From Paracoccus xiamenensis (GTDB lineage: Bacteria; Pseudomonadota; Alphaproteobacteria; Rhodobacterales; Rhodobacteraceae): a DNA stretch of 64,000 bases. The stretch lies in assembly GCF_011308835.1 (NCBI RefSeq), contig NZ_JAAOHY010000001.1:310001-374000 (forward strand), given 5' to 3'. This document shows, piece by piece, positions 1 through 8,838 of the stretch. Under the pieces are notes generated by a model that saw nothing but the letters and a program-made list of their open reading frames with translations, did no database searches and was not told the DNA's origin. Within the stretch, counting starts at the first letter, position 1; every line of letters begins with the position of its first letter. Position numbers and translations under genes: made by a program.

Positions 1-4
1 TGAC

Positions 5-466
5 ATGGCCGGGCAGATCCCTCATTCCATCCTGTTCTGCTGCGACCACAATGCCGTCCGCTCACCCATGGCCGAGGGGATGATGAAGAAACTCTATGGC
101 CATGCCGCCTATGTGCAATCGGCGGGGGTCAAGAATGACCTGGAGATTGACGGCTTCGCCGTCGCGGTCTGTCAGGAATGGGGGATCGAACTGTCGCGCC
201 ACCGCTCGCGCAGTTTCGAAGAGATGCAAAGCTGGGGCGATGATCTGGGCAGCTTCGATCTGGTCGTGGCGCTGTCGCCCGCGTCCCAGCGGCAGGCGAT
301 GGAACTGACCCGCCACGCCCATCTGGATATCGAATACTGGCCGGTCATGGATCCGACCGGCCTGGCCGAGGGCCGCGAGGCCGTGCTGCAGAAATACCGC
401 GAGACGCGCGACATGATCCGCGCCCGCATGATTGACCGCTTCGGCCCGCCGACCGCGGCCGTCTGA
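5..466 (+). CDS. low molecular weight protein tyrosine phosphatase family protein
   Basis: This 153-aa cytoplasmic protein has the family's P-loop C-x5-R at Cys13-Arg19 (CDHNAVR followed by Ser20) and a candidate general-acid Asp116 in the context VMDPTG, close to the usual length of about 150 aa. The fold covers both phosphotyrosine phosphatases and thioredoxin-type arsenate reductases. No second conserved cysteine pair stands out, so a phosphatase-type role is more likely, but the substrate cannot be told from sequence. The window begins with TGA one base before the start, so it probably follows closely on an upstream gene. A thiolase gene follows 38 bp later. Confidence 0.85.
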   Translation: MAGQIPHSILFCCDHNAVRSPMAEGMMKKLYGHAAYVQSAGVKNDLEIDGFAVAVCQEWGIELSRHRSRSFEEMQSWGDDLGSFDLVVALSPASQRQAMELTRHAHLDIEYWPVMDPTGLAEGREAVLQKYRETRDMIRARMIDRFGPPTAAV

Positions 467-504
467 TGCCCGCCCCTGCGGGCCATGTTTCTAGGGAGGA
501 AACC

Positions 505-1698
505 ATGTCCGACACCCACGATCCCGTTGTCATCGTCGATTTCGCTCGCACGCCGATGGGCGGCTTTCAGGGCGATTTCGCCGGCGTGACCGCGGCCGAG
601 CTGGGCGCGACCGCCATCCGCGCCGCCGTCCATCGCAGCGGCCTGCGCCTCGACATGGTCGACGAGGTCATCATGGGCTGCGTCCTGCCCGCCGGGCAGG
701 GGCAGGCGCCGGCGCGGCAGGCAGCGCTTGGCGCGGGTCTGCCTGTGGGCACCGGGGCCACGACCATCAACAAGATGTGCGGATCGGGCATGAAGGCGGT
801 GATGCAGGCCCATGACGCGATCCTTGCCGGCAGCGCCGATATCGTCGTCGCAGGCGGAATGGAAAGCATGTCGAACGCGCCTTACCTGCTGCCGAAGGCG
901 CGGGGCGGGATGCGCATGGGTCACGGTCAGGTCATGGACCATATGTTCCTGGACGGGCTGGAAGACGCCTATGACAAGGGCCGCCTGATGGGCACCTTCG
1001 CCGAGGATTGCGCCGGCGCCTATGGTTTCAGCCGCGAAAAGCAGGACGATTTCGCCATCGCCTCGCTGACCCGCGCGCGCGACGCGATTGCGGGCGGGCA
1101 CTTCAAGGCCGAAATCGCGCCTGTCACCGTCACCACCCGCAAGGGCGAGGTGGTGGTCGACACCGACGAACAGCCCGGCAAGGCCAATCCCGCGAAGATC
1201 CGCGACCTGAAACCCGCTTTCCGCAAGGACGGGACGGTGACAGCGGCGAATGCCTCGTCGATCTCGGACGGGGCGGCGGCACTGGTGCTGATGCGGCTCA
1301 GCCGGGCCAAGGCGCTTGGTCTGGTGCCGCGCGGCGTGATCCGGGGGCATTCGACCTTTGCCGACAAGCCCTCGCTGTTCCCGACCGCCCCGGTCGGCGC
1401 GATGAAGAAGCTGGTCGAGCGCGTTGACTGGACCTTCCCCGAGACCGACCTTTTTGAGATCAACGAGGCTTTCGCCGTCGTCACCATGGCCGCGATGCAC
1501 GACCTGCACCTGCCGCATGACAAGGTGAACATCCACGGCGGCGCCTGCGCGCTTGGCCATCCCATCGGCGCATCTGGCGCGCGGGTGTTGGTCACGCTTC
1601 TGGCGGCGCTGGAGACGCATGGCATGGACAAGGGTATGGCGTCCCTGTGCATCGGCGGCGGCGAGGCGACGGCGATGGCGGTAGAGCGGTTTGCGTGA
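505..1698 (+). CDS. acetyl-CoA acyltransferase (thiolase II family)
   Basis: A 397-aa thiolase that condenses or cleaves acyl-CoA with CoA. The nucleophilic cysteine is Cys92 in the motif NKMCGSGMKAV. The C-terminal signature GGACALGHPIGASGAR (about residues 345-360) carries the catalytic His, and the second catalytic Cys is near residue 382 in CIGGGEA. The length matches biosynthetic or degradative thiolases (390-400 aa). The start at 505 is chosen over an in-frame upstream codon because AGGGAGG lies 6 bp before it. No beta-oxidation or polyhydroxybutyrate genes are adjacent, so chain-length preference is unknown. It could be an acetyl-CoA acetyltransferase or a broader acyltransferase. Confidence 0.92.
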   Translation: MSDTHDPVVIVDFARTPMGGFQGDFAGVTAAELGATAIRAAVHRSGLRLDMVDEVIMGCVLPAGQGQAPARQAALGAGLPVGTGATTINKMCGSGMKAVMQAHDAILAGSADIVVAGGMESMSNAPYLLPKARGGMRMGHGQVMDHMFLDGLEDAYDKGRLMGTFAEDCAGAYGFSREKQDDFAIASLTRARDAIAGGHFKAEIAPVTVTTRKGEVVVDTDEQPGKANPAKIRDLKPAFRKDGTVTAANASSISDGAAALVLMRLSRAKALGLVPRGVIRGHSTFADKPSLFPTAPVGAMKKLVERVDWTFPETDLFEINEAFAVVTMAAMHDLHLPHDKVNIHGGACALGHPIGASGARVLVTLLAALETHGMDKGMASLCIGGGEATAMAVERFA

Positions 1699-2109
1699 GG
1701 GGGGCGGGATAGGCGAAGGCTGTTCGTAAGGGTGGTTTTTAAAGCCGAAGGCTGGACTGACGGGTAGGCGCAATGTCGGCTTCGCAGCCCAATCTGACAG
1801 ATGCCGCGTTGTATACGAATGTCCGCTTATTTAAGGGCTGCCACAACGCATAAATATCAAGCTGCGTTTGACCAGAATGCAAAGCGTCAATTACGCCATT
1901 GTTTTAAATAAAAATTTAATCAATTATATGGATGAAAATACCGCTTGCGCAATTTTACTTTCCTGTGCGTAAGCCGCGAGGACCTGCCTCAAGTTGTTGT
2001 TCGAGAACTTTAGGTGCTGATTGGACCCGACCACGGCACGTTGTTCAAATAGAAAAACAAAATCCCCGCTCTAGCAGAGCGGCCTCGCCAAAGTTAATGA
2101 AACTTCAAC
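1699..2109. other. gene-poor AT-rich intergenic region
   Basis: No convincing coding sequence is seen. From about 1800 the base composition turns markedly AT-rich compared with flanking genes, including runs such as TTTTAAATAAAAATTTAAT near 1903-1921. Around 1765-1795 there is a degenerate GC-rich segment (GCAATGTCGGCTTCGCAGCCC) of the kind seen as non-coding debris in this family. The short plus-strand reading frame at 1932-2168 has no recognisable features and no ribosome binding site. Confidence 0.5.
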
Positions 2110-2433
2110 TTATTTTTGCGTTATCAACAGGGTGGTTGGGTCGCCAAATGATGAAAAACCGGCCTTAACGGCATAGATGCATTCTTCCTTCGTCAAAATA
2201 ATAGTCGGTTTTTCCAAGAACGCGAGAGCCAATCCGGCATCTGGTGCAGGCTGTGGAAGACTTATAGGATTATGGCGATATTCTGCCGGGACTTCATCCA
2301 CCTCAACACAACTGAGAATGACAACTGTCTCGGCGTCCACGGTTACCTCGGGCGGCCTTACTTCGAAGACCTGTGCATGCAACGCAACTGGCAAGCTAGT
2401 CAACACTGCAAAAAACAAGCAAGAAGCTTTCAT
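2110..2433 (-). CDS. small secreted protein of unknown function
   Basis: A 107-aa product beginning MKASCLFFAVLTSLPVALHA, which reads as a signal peptide with cleavage after AxA (residues about 18-20), so it is probably periplasmic. The mature part is acidic and has two cysteines (in SCVEVDE and KEECIYAV) that could form a disulfide. I recognise no family. GGAG lies 9 bp upstream of this ATG, which favours it over an in-frame ATG at 2448. It sits alone in a low-GC stretch, suggesting recent acquisition. It could be spurious, but the signal peptide followed by a plausible mature sequence argues that it is real. Confidence 0.55.
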   Translation of the reverse strand: MKASCLFFAVLTSLPVALHAQVFEVRPPEVTVDAETVVILSCVEVDEVPAEYRHNPISLPQPAPDAGLALAFLEKPTIILTKEECIYAVKAGFSSFGDPTTLLITQK

Positions 2434-2955
2434 TTCGGCATGCTCCATTCGTTGAACCCATCAGACTTCTAACGCTCAGTCTTAACGGATCATCAAAGTC
2501 GAACTATTGGCCATTTAAACATTGCAGCCGGTATTGCGTCAATATCCATCTCAGATTCAGATTTTTGGAGTGCGCAATCAACGTCGTGGAGAGTAGCCGT
2601 GGTGCTGGCTCGCGCCAATTAATTTCTCGCGTGCGTATTGTCTGGCATCTCCCTGCTTCGGCCGATCTTCCAGGTTGCCCGGATCTGCGACTAATCTTTT
2701 AAACAGGGCCGCCGATTGTGAATTTGTACGGCGAGGTCGTGCCAGTAGTCGAAAGGGTGCCGAGGGAATATTCACCGACTACTCTGACGAGCCTCTCAAG
2801 TAATTCCGCACAACTACGGTTCATTGGACGGAGGGGACTTTGACCATCAGAAGCAGTCATTGGCGCAGCCGCGGCGAAACGGCGCGTGCGTCCCGCACAG
2901 CTCACATTCGGACAGATGGTGCCCTCGCGCCGTGTCGCCCGGGGCCGGCCCGCAG
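2434..2955. other. intergenic region between small secreted protein and edd
   Basis: About 520 bp without a supported gene. The AT-rich character continues to about 2820. From about 2840 it becomes GC-rich and contains frames on both strands that look like decayed coding sequence, but no family could be identified. The edd stop codon is at 2956. Confidence 0.4.
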
Positions 2956-4758
2956 TCACACGATCCCGCAGGCCCCTTCCGTCGCATCCCCCGCTGCCGC
3001 GCGGAACAGGCCGAACATCTCGCGGCCCATGCCGAAATGGTTGTGGCTCAGGTCGATGCTGACCGGGTCGCGGGCGTCGAAATCTTTGGCGAGGCAGTCG
3101 ATGGTGCCGTTGACCGCGTCCAGCCGGATCATGTCGCCATCTTGAACGCGGGCCAAGGGGCCGCCATTTGCGGCCTCGGGGGCCAGATGGATCGCCGCCG
3201 GCACCTTGCCGGATGCCCCCGACATCCGCCCATCCGTCACCAGCGCCACGCGCAGGCCGCGATCCTGCAGGACCGCAAGGATCGGGGTCAGCGAATGCAG
3301 CTCGGGCATGCCATTGGCGCGCGGACCCTGAAAGCGGACGACGACCACGGTGTCGCTGGTGAACTCGCCCGCCTTGAAGGCGGCCTTTACCTGTTCCTGA
3401 TCGGTGAAGACGCGGGCAGGGGCCTCGATGATGTGACGCTCGGGTGCGACGGCACTGGCCTTGATGACGCCGCGGCCCAGATTGCCGGCCAGCTGCTTCA
3501 GCCCGCCGGTCGGGGCGAAGGGATCCGAGGCCGGGCGCACGATCTTTTCGTTCAGCGATTCGCGCGGGCCGTCCTCCCACTGGATGCGGCCGTCTTTCAG
3601 CTTGGGTTCGGTGATGTACCGCTCCAGCCCGCCGCCGGCGATGGTGCGCACGTCCTGATGCAGCAGCCCGGCCTCCAGCAGGTGGCGGATCATATAGCCA
3701 AGCCCGCCCGCCGCGTGGAAATGGTTCACATCGGCCAGCCCGTTCGGATAGACCCGCGCCATCAGCGGCACCGAATCCGAGATGTCGCTGAAATCCTCGA
3801 TATCGACCAGAACGCCCGCCGCCCGCGCCATGGCTGGCAGGTGCAGCACCAGATTGGTCGAGCCGCCGGTCGCCATCAGCCCGACGATGCCGTTGACGAA
3901 GGCGCGTTCGTCCAGAACCTCGCCCACGGGCAGGAATTCGTTGCCAAGGCGAGTGATCGCGGCGGCGCGTTCCACCGCCGCGCCAGTCAGCGCGTCGCGC
4001 ATTTCGGTATTGGGGTTTACAAAGCTGGCGCCCGGAAGATGCAGGCCCATGAATTCCATCAGCATCTGGTTGGTATTCGCGGTGCCGTAGAAGGTGCAGG
4101 TGCCCGGTGCGTGATAGGATGCCATCTCGGCCTCCATCAGCTTGTCGCGGCCGACCTCGCCGCTGGCGAATTGCTGGCGGACCTTGGATTTTTCGTCATT
4201 GGGCAGACCCGAAGGCATCGGCCCGGCCGGCACGAAGACCGAGGGCACATGCCCGAAAGTCGCGGCCGCGATGATCAGTCCCGGCACGATCTTGTCGCAG
4301 ACGCCCAGATACAGCGCCGAATCGAAGGTATCATGCGACATGGCCACGCCTGCAGCCAGCGCGATCACGTCGCGGGAAAACAGCGAAAGCTCCATCCCGG
4401 CGCGGCCCTGGGTGACGCCGTCGCACATGGCCGGCACGCCGCCCGCGACCTGCGCGGTGGCGCCATGACGTGCGGCATATTCGCGAATCAGGCCCGGATA
4501 GCGCTCGTAAGGCTGATGCGCCGACAGCATGTCATTATAGGCGGTGACAATGCCGAGATTGGGCTTGCGGCCATGGGCCAGTTCTTCCTTGTCGGGCATT
4601 GCCGCATAGGCATGGGCCTGATTCCCGCAGGAAAGATGCGCGCGGCGCGGCCCTTCTTCGGCGGCTTTGGCGATCCGGTCCAGATAGGCTGCGCGGCTGT
4701 GCAGCGAACGGTTGCGGATGCGGTCGGTGACGCGGTCGATGGTGGCGTGCAGGGTCAT
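2956..4758 (-). CDS. edd: phosphogluconate dehydratase (Entner-Doudoroff)
   Basis: Dehydrates 6-phosphogluconate to 2-keto-3-deoxy-6-phosphogluconate (KDPG), the first committed step of the Entner-Doudoroff pathway, in the cytoplasm. The 600-aa length and motifs fit the IlvD/Edd iron-sulfur dehydratase family: [21 protein letters not shown] near the N terminus (residues about 43-63), [32 protein letters not shown], and [18 protein letters not shown] in the C-terminal half. The start at 4758 is supported by GGAGG at 4765-4769 and by the family N terminus. It is divergent from the rRNA methyltransferase gene and has its own promoter with a LacI-type operator at 4797-4810. zwf and eda elsewhere in the window complete the pathway. 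Confidence 0.96.
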   Translation of the reverse strand: MTLHATIDRVTDRIRNRSLHSRAAYLDRIAKAAEEGPRRAHLSCGNQAHAYAAMPDKEELAHGRKPNLGIVTAYNDMLSAHQPYERYPGLIREYAARHGATAQVAGGVPAMCDGVTQGRAGMELSLFSRDVIALAAGVAMSHDTFDSALYLGVCDKIVPGLIIAAATFGHVPSVFVPAGPMPSGLPNDEKSKVRQQFASGEVGRDKLMEAEMASYHAPGTCTFYGTANTNQMLMEFMGLHLPGASFVNPNTEMRDALTGAAVERAAAITRLGNEFLPVGEVLDERAFVNGIVGLMATGGSTNLVLHLPAMARAAGVLVDIEDFSDISDSVPLMARVYPNGLADVNHFHAAGGLGYMIRHLLEAGLLHQDVRTIAGGGLERYITEPKLKDGRIQWEDGPRESLNEKIVRPASDPFAPTGGLKQLAGNLGRGVIKASAVAPERHIIEAPARVFTDQEQVKAAFKAGEFTSDTVVVVRFQGPRANGMPELHSLTPILAVLQDRGLRVALVTDGRMSGASGKVPAAIHLAPEAANGGPLARVQDGDMIRLDAVNGTIDCLAKDFDARDPVSIDLSHNHFGMGREMFGLFRAAAGDATEGACGIV

Positions 4759-4787
4759 GGCTGGCCTCCTGATGTCGGGATGATCTC

Positions 4788-4816
4788 GGTATACACTGTT
4801 AGCGGTAACGGCGCAA
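4788..4816 (-). promoter_or_regulatory. edd promoter with LacI-type operator (CceR-like)
   Basis: On the minus strand TTGCGC (4811-4816) and TATACC (4788-4793) are separated by exactly 17 bp. Inside this spacer lies the 14-mer TGTTAGCGGTAACG (plus strand, 4797-4810), an imperfect palindrome with central CG typical of LacI-family operators. It matches the sites before zwf (12 of 14 bases) and eda, all 37-52 nt upstream of their start codons. Its position in the -35/-10 spacer predicts repression. Assignment to a CceR-type regulator rests on what is known from Rhodobacter sphaeroides. Confidence 0.7.
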
Positions 4817-4885
4817 CGGGGGTTGGATACTCTTGCCGCGGGGGCGGGGGCGTGCCACATCGGGCGCGACTGAAAGGATACCTCC

Positions 4886-6082
4886 ATGACGAGCTTGCCC
4901 GTAATCCGCCTGCGTCCCAAGACCAAACCTCAGGCGATCCGCCACGGCTTCCCCTGGGTCTTCGCCGATGAGGTCGTCGCCGACCGCCGTACCCGCGCCA
5001 TCCAGCCGGGAAGCTTCGCCGTGTTGGAGGACCCCGAACGCAAGCCGCTGGCACTGGTGACGGTGAACCCGAACTCAAAGATCATCGGCCGGGTCATGGA
5101 CGCCGATCCCGAAGCGCGGATCGACCCGGAATGGCTGCGCGCCCGGCTGACGCGAGCCCTGGCGATGCGCGAGCGGTTGTATGACGCGCCATTCTATCGG
5201 TTGGTTCATGCCGAAGCCGATGGCCTGCCGGGGCTGATCGTTGATCGCTTTGGCGACACTGCGGTGATGCAGCCCAACGCCGCTTGGGCCGACGCCATGG
5301 CTGCGCAGATCGCCGATGCATTGGTCGCCGTCGCAGGCGTCAAAACCGTGGTGCTGAACGGACAGGGCCGGGCCCGCAGCCTTGAAGGTCTGGATGAGCG
5401 GACCGAGGTCATCGTCGGCAGCGCGCCCACCGCGCCGATCGAGGTGCCCATGAACGGGGCGACCTATATGGCCGATGTGATGGGCGGCCAGAAAACCGGA
5501 CTGTTCTATGACCAGCGGCCGAATCATGCCTTTGCGCAGCGGCTGGTTGGTGGTGGCCGGGTGCTGGACGTGTTCAGCCATGTCGGCGGCTTTGGTCTGG
5601 CCATGCTGGCGGCGGGGGCGGACCACGCGACCTGCATCGACGGATCCGAACCCGCGCTTGCGCTTGCCCGTAAAGGTGCCGAGGCGATGGGCAAGGCAGA
5701 TCAACTGGAAACCCGGCGCGAAGATGCCTTTGCTGCCCTGGAAGCGCTTGCGGCAGAGGGCGCGCAGTTCGATGTCGTGATCTGCGATCCGCCGGCCTTC
5801 GCGCCGTCAAAGCAAGCACTGGAAGCAGGTCTGCGCGCCTATGAACGCGTGGCCAAGCTGGCCGCGCCGCTGGTGGCACCTGGGGGCTATCTGGGCCTGT
5901 GTTCCTGCAGTCATGCGGCGGATCTGACCAGCTTCCGCAACGCTTCGGCCCGTGGCATCGGGCGGGGCGGACGGCGCGGGCAACTGATCCACAGCGGGCA
6001 GGCGGGGCCAGACCATCCGACCCTGCCGCAGTTGGCCGAAACCGGCTATCTGAAGGCGCTGTTCTTCCGGCTGGACGGCTGA
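4886..6082 (+). CDS. class I SAM-dependent rRNA methyltransferase (RlmI-like, RSP_2647 family)
   Basis: A 398-aa protein with an N-terminal PUA-like domain (residues 5-75, containing [10 protein letters not shown] and [14 protein letters not shown]) and a C-terminal Rossmann methyltransferase domain ([20 protein letters not shown] near 230 and the catalytic [10 protein letters not shown] near 300). This layout is that of RlmI, which makes 5-methylcytosine in 23S rRNA. The Rhodobacteraceae version is catalogued as the RSP_2647 family, and the exact target base is not proven. AAAGGA precedes the start. Its stop codon overlaps the start of the PIN-domain gene by one base, so the two are translationally coupled. 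Confidence 0.88.
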   Translation: MTSLPVIRLRPKTKPQAIRHGFPWVFADEVVADRRTRAIQPGSFAVLEDPERKPLALVTVNPNSKIIGRVMDADPEARIDPEWLRARLTRALAMRERLYDAPFYRLVHAEADGLPGLIVDRFGDTAVMQPNAAWADAMAAQIADALVAVAGVKTVVLNGQGRARSLEGLDERTEVIVGSAPTAPIEVPMNGATYMADVMGGQKTGLFYDQRPNHAFAQRLVGGGRVLDVFSHVGGFGLAMLAAGADHATCIDGSEPALALARKGAEAMGKADQLETRREDAFAALEALAAEGAQFDVVICDPPAFAPSKQALEAGLRAYERVAKLAAPLVAPGGYLGLCSCSHAADLTSFRNASARGIGRGGRRGQLIHSGQAGPDHPTLPQLAETGYLKALFFRLDG

Positions 6083-6633
6083 TGACAGGGCCGCAGACTG
6101 CCGTTCTGGACGCGAATGTGCTGTTCCCGACCGTCCTGCGCGAAATCCTCGCCGATGTCGCGCAGGCCGGGCTGTTCCGCCCGTTATGGTCGGCACGCCT
6201 CCTTGAGGAATGGCGCCGCGCCGCCGCCCGGCAAGGCGAGGATCTGGGCAGCATTGCCAGCGCCGAAATCGCCCTGCTGACCGAACGCTTCCCTGCCGCC
6301 CTCGCCGATGAGGCGGGTCATCGCAGCGCCGGGCTGGATCTGCCCGATCCCGACGACGCCCATGTGATCGAGGCAGCGCTGAACGGCGGCGCGCAGATCA
6401 TCGTGACCGTCAATCTGCGCGATTTTCCGCGCAGGGCTTTGGCGGCCGTGGGGCTGCAGGCCGTCCATCCCGACGCATTCCTGACCGATCTGTGGGCCCA
6501 TGACCCCGATCCCGTGGCCCATGCTGCCCATGCCGCCCATGCCAAGGCCGTGGCGCTTGGCGGGCAAATCGAATTTCGTGCGCTGATGAAACGCGCGCGA
6601 CTGCCGCGATTGGGACGAGCCCTTGCGCGCTGA
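6082..6633 (+). CDS. PIN domain protein (RSP_2648 family)
   Basis: A 183-aa product starting at the ATG that shares its A with the TGA of the methyltransferase gene. The N terminus TAVLDANVLFPTVLREIL supplies the first PIN acidic residue (Asp10). DPDDAHVIEAAL and IVTVNLRDFP carry later acidic residues of the metal site, so a ribonuclease fold is likely. The C terminus has a His/Ala-rich stretch (VAHAAHAAHAKAVA). There is no adjacent antitoxin gene, and the tight coupling to an rRNA methyltransferase suggests RNA processing rather than a toxin role; that is inference. In-frame codons further upstream lie inside the methyltransferase gene and are disregarded. Confidence 0.82.
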   Translation: MTGPQTAVLDANVLFPTVLREILADVAQAGLFRPLWSARLLEEWRRAAARQGEDLGSIASAEIALLTERFPAALADEAGHRSAGLDLPDPDDAHVIEAALNGGAQIIVTVNLRDFPRRALAAVGLQAVHPDAFLTDLWAHDPDPVAHAAHAAHAKAVALGGQIEFRALMKRARLPRLGRALAR

Positions 6634-6674
6634 TCCGCGGTCGTGCACCGTTCCGCCACAGTCAGCAGACTTGC

Positions 6675-6688
6675 TGATACCGCTAACA
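6675..6688 (+). promoter_or_regulatory. LacI-type operator upstream of zwf (CceR-like)
   Basis: TGATACCGCTAACA is the reverse complement of TGTTAGCGGTATCA, which matches the edd site in 12 of 14 positions and has the same central CG. It ends 36 nt before the zwf start, almost the same distance as in edd and eda. A weak -35 TTGCTG (6671-6676) overlaps its left edge. Control of zwf-pgl-pgi by the same regulator as edd and eda is inferred. Confidence 0.7.
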
Positions 6689-6724
6689 TCGGTTAGTCAA
6701 ACTTCGATTTCTCAGGAGGTGCCC

Positions 6725-8170
6725 ATGGTAGTGCGTGTCATTCCCGTTGATGATTTCGACCTGGTGATTTTTGGCGCAACGGGCGATCTGGCCCGGCGCA
6801 AGATCCTTCCGGGCCTGTATCGTCGCTTTCTGGCGGGGCAGATGCCGTCTTCCGCGCGGATCATCGGGGCGGCGCGCTCTGACCTGACAGAGCAGCAGTT
6901 CCGCGATGAAACCCGCGCCGCGATCGACGAATTCGCGCCCGGCATCGACACCTCGCAGTTGGAGGCGTTTCTGGCTGAACTGCATTACGTCGCCATTGAC
7001 GCCAAGGGCACCGGCGGCTGGGAAAAGCTGAAAGAGATCATGCGCCCGGGCGTGGTGCGGGCCTTCTATTTCTCGGTCGCGCCGTCGCTGTTCGGGGATC
7101 TGGCGCAGCGCCTCTCGGATTACGGGATCGCCGATGGCGAAAGCCGGATCGTGGTGGAAAAGCCCTTTGGGCGCGATCTGGAATCGGCCCGTGCGCTGAA
7201 CGACGTGCTGGCACGCCATTTCGCCGAACGTCAAATCTACCGGATCGACCATTATCTGGGCAAGGAAACCGTCCAGAACCTGATGGCCGTGCGCTTCGCC
7301 AATATCCTGTTCGAACCGCTTTGGAACGCGCAATATGTCGACCACGTTCAGATCACCGTGGCCGAAACCGTGGGCGTCGGCGGGCGCGGCGGCTATTACG
7401 ACCAGTCCGGTGCGATGCGCGACATGGTGCAGAACCACCTGATGCAGCTTCTCTGCCTGATCGCGATGGAGCCGCCGTATCACTTTGATCCAAACGCCGT
7501 CCGCGATGAAAAGCTGAAGGTTATCCGCGCCTTGGAGCCGGTATCTGAAGCTGAAATCGTGCGCGGCCAATACCAGGCCGAAAACGGCACGCAGGGCTAC
7601 CTGGACGATGCCGAAAACCCCGACAGCCGCACCGAAAGCTTCGTGGCGCTGAAGGTCCGTATCTCGAACTGGCGCTGGCAGGGCACGCCCTTCTACCTGC
7701 GCACGGGCAAGAAACTGCGCGCCCGCACCAGCGAGATCGTCATCACCTTCCGCGAACCGCCGCATTCGATCTTTGACGAAAGCAGCCAGAAGCCGAACCA
7801 GCTGGTCATCAAGCTGCAACCGGATGAAGGCATGATCCTGACGGTGATGATCAAGGAACCCGGCCCCGGCGGCATGCGCCTGATGCAGGTGCCGCTGGAC
7901 ATGTCCTTTGCCGATGCGGTCGGCCCCGAAGGCGTCGACATGCCCGATGCTTACGAACGCCTGATCATGGATGTGATCCGGGGCAACCAGACCCTGTTCA
8001 TGCGCGGCGACGAGGTTGAAGCCGCCTGGGCCTGGGCCGATCCGATCATCAAGTCATGGGAGGCCGGAAAGGCCCGGCCCGAACCCTACGACCCGGGCTC
8101 CTCCGGCCCCGAAGAAGCCTTGCGCCTGATGCATCGCGACAATCGTCGCTGGCGGGAGATCCGGGCATGA
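6725..8170 (+). CDS. zwf: glucose-6-phosphate dehydrogenase
   Basis: Oxidises glucose-6-phosphate to 6-phosphogluconolactone with NAD(P)+, the entry to the Entner-Doudoroff and oxidative pentose phosphate pathways. The 481-aa length is normal. The dinucleotide-binding motif FGATGDLARRK is at residues 16-26 and the substrate-binding and catalytic signature RIDHYLGKE is near residues 173-181. The start is fixed by AGGAGGT ending 4 bp upstream. It is first in a tight operon with pgl (4-bp ATGA overlap) and pgi (11-bp overlap), preceded by a LacI-type operator at 6675-6688. Confidence 0.97.
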   Translation: MVVRVIPVDDFDLVIFGATGDLARRKILPGLYRRFLAGQMPSSARIIGAARSDLTEQQFRDETRAAIDEFAPGIDTSQLEAFLAELHYVAIDAKGTGGWEKLKEIMRPGVVRAFYFSVAPSLFGDLAQRLSDYGIADGESRIVVEKPFGRDLESARALNDVLARHFAERQIYRIDHYLGKETVQNLMAVRFANILFEPLWNAQYVDHVQITVAETVGVGGRGGYYDQSGAMRDMVQNHLMQLLCLIAMEPPYHFDPNAVRDEKLKVIRALEPVSEAEIVRGQYQAENGTQGYLDDAENPDSRTESFVALKVRISNWRWQGTPFYLRTGKKLRARTSEIVITFREPPHSIFDESSQKPNQLVIKLQPDEGMILTVMIKEPGPGGMRLMQVPLDMSFADAVGPEGVDMPDAYERLIMDVIRGNQTLFMRGDEVEAAWAWADPIIKSWEAGKARPEPYDPGSSGPEEALRLMHRDNRRWREIRA

Positions 8171-8838
8171 GCGCCGAGATCGTCACCTATCCCGATGCCG
8201 AGCTGATGGCGCTGTCGCTGGCCGACCGCATCGCGGGCGAGTTGCGGGTGAATCTGGACGCGCAGCGCCCGGCCAGTCTGTGTGTGCCGGGCGGCTCTAC
8301 CCCTGCGGGGATGTTTCGGGCGCTTTCGGGCCTGCCGCTGGACTGGGACAAGGTCACGGTGTTCCTGAACGATGAACGCTGGGTGCCGGGGGATAACCCG
8401 CGCTCGAACTCGGCCATGCTGCGCAAGTCGCTGCTGGTGGGTCCGGCAGCGGCGGCAACCTATCTGGATCTGTATACCGGCGATCCGACGCCCGAAGGGG
8501 CGGCGCCGGCGCTATCCGAACAGATCAAGCCGCATTTGCCGATCACCGTCCTGGTGCTGGGCATGGGTGATGACATGCACACGGCCAGCTTGTTCCCCCA
8601 AGCCCCGGGGCTGGAGGCGCTGCTGGCCAGCGACGCGCCCCCGGTCATGGCGGCGGCAGGTGGGGCGGAACCCCGCATCACGCTGACCGCGCCGGCGCTG
8701 CAATCGGCGCTGAATATCCACATCATGATCAAGGGCGCGCAGAAACGCGCCGCCCTTGAAGCTGCGACCGGGGCCGACCCGGTCACGGCCCCGATTTCAG
8801 CCTTCCTTCGCAACGCGGTGGTGCATTATGCCGAATGA
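8167..8838 (+). CDS. pgl: 6-phosphogluconolactonase
   Basis: Hydrolyses 6-phosphogluconolactone, the product of Zwf, to 6-phosphogluconate. The 223-aa protein has the NagB/Pgl fold signature [17 protein letters not shown] (residues about 38-54), NDERWVP, and [15 protein letters not shown]. The start is the ATG overlapping the zwf stop (ATGA), consistent with translational coupling. An in-frame upstream codon lies inside zwf and would add non-homologous residues. pgi begins inside its last codons. Confidence 0.94.
   Translation: MSAEIVTYPDAELMALSLADRIAGELRVNLDAQRPASLCVPGGSTPAGMFRALSGLPLDWDKVTVFLNDERWVPGDNPRSNSAMLRKSLLVGPAAAATYLDLYTGDPTPEGAAPALSEQIKPHLPITVLVLGMGDDMHTASLFPQAPGLEALLASDAPPVMAAAGGAEPRITLTAPALQSALNIHIMIKGAQKRAALEAATGADPVTAPISAFLRNAVVHYAE

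Noticed and set aside
172..1773. 533-aa minus-strand reading frame over the thiolase and phosphatase genes
   Set aside because: It is antisense to two well-supported genes, is rich in Arg, His and Gly as expected for a high-GC shadow frame, and matches no family.
2578..2775. 65-aa minus-strand frame before edd
   Set aside because: No ribosome binding site or recognisable motif, lying in decayed-looking sequence.
2824..4971. 715-aa plus-strand reading frame over edd
   Set aside because: Antisense to edd, whose motifs are unambiguous; the composition is that of a GC-rich complement frame.
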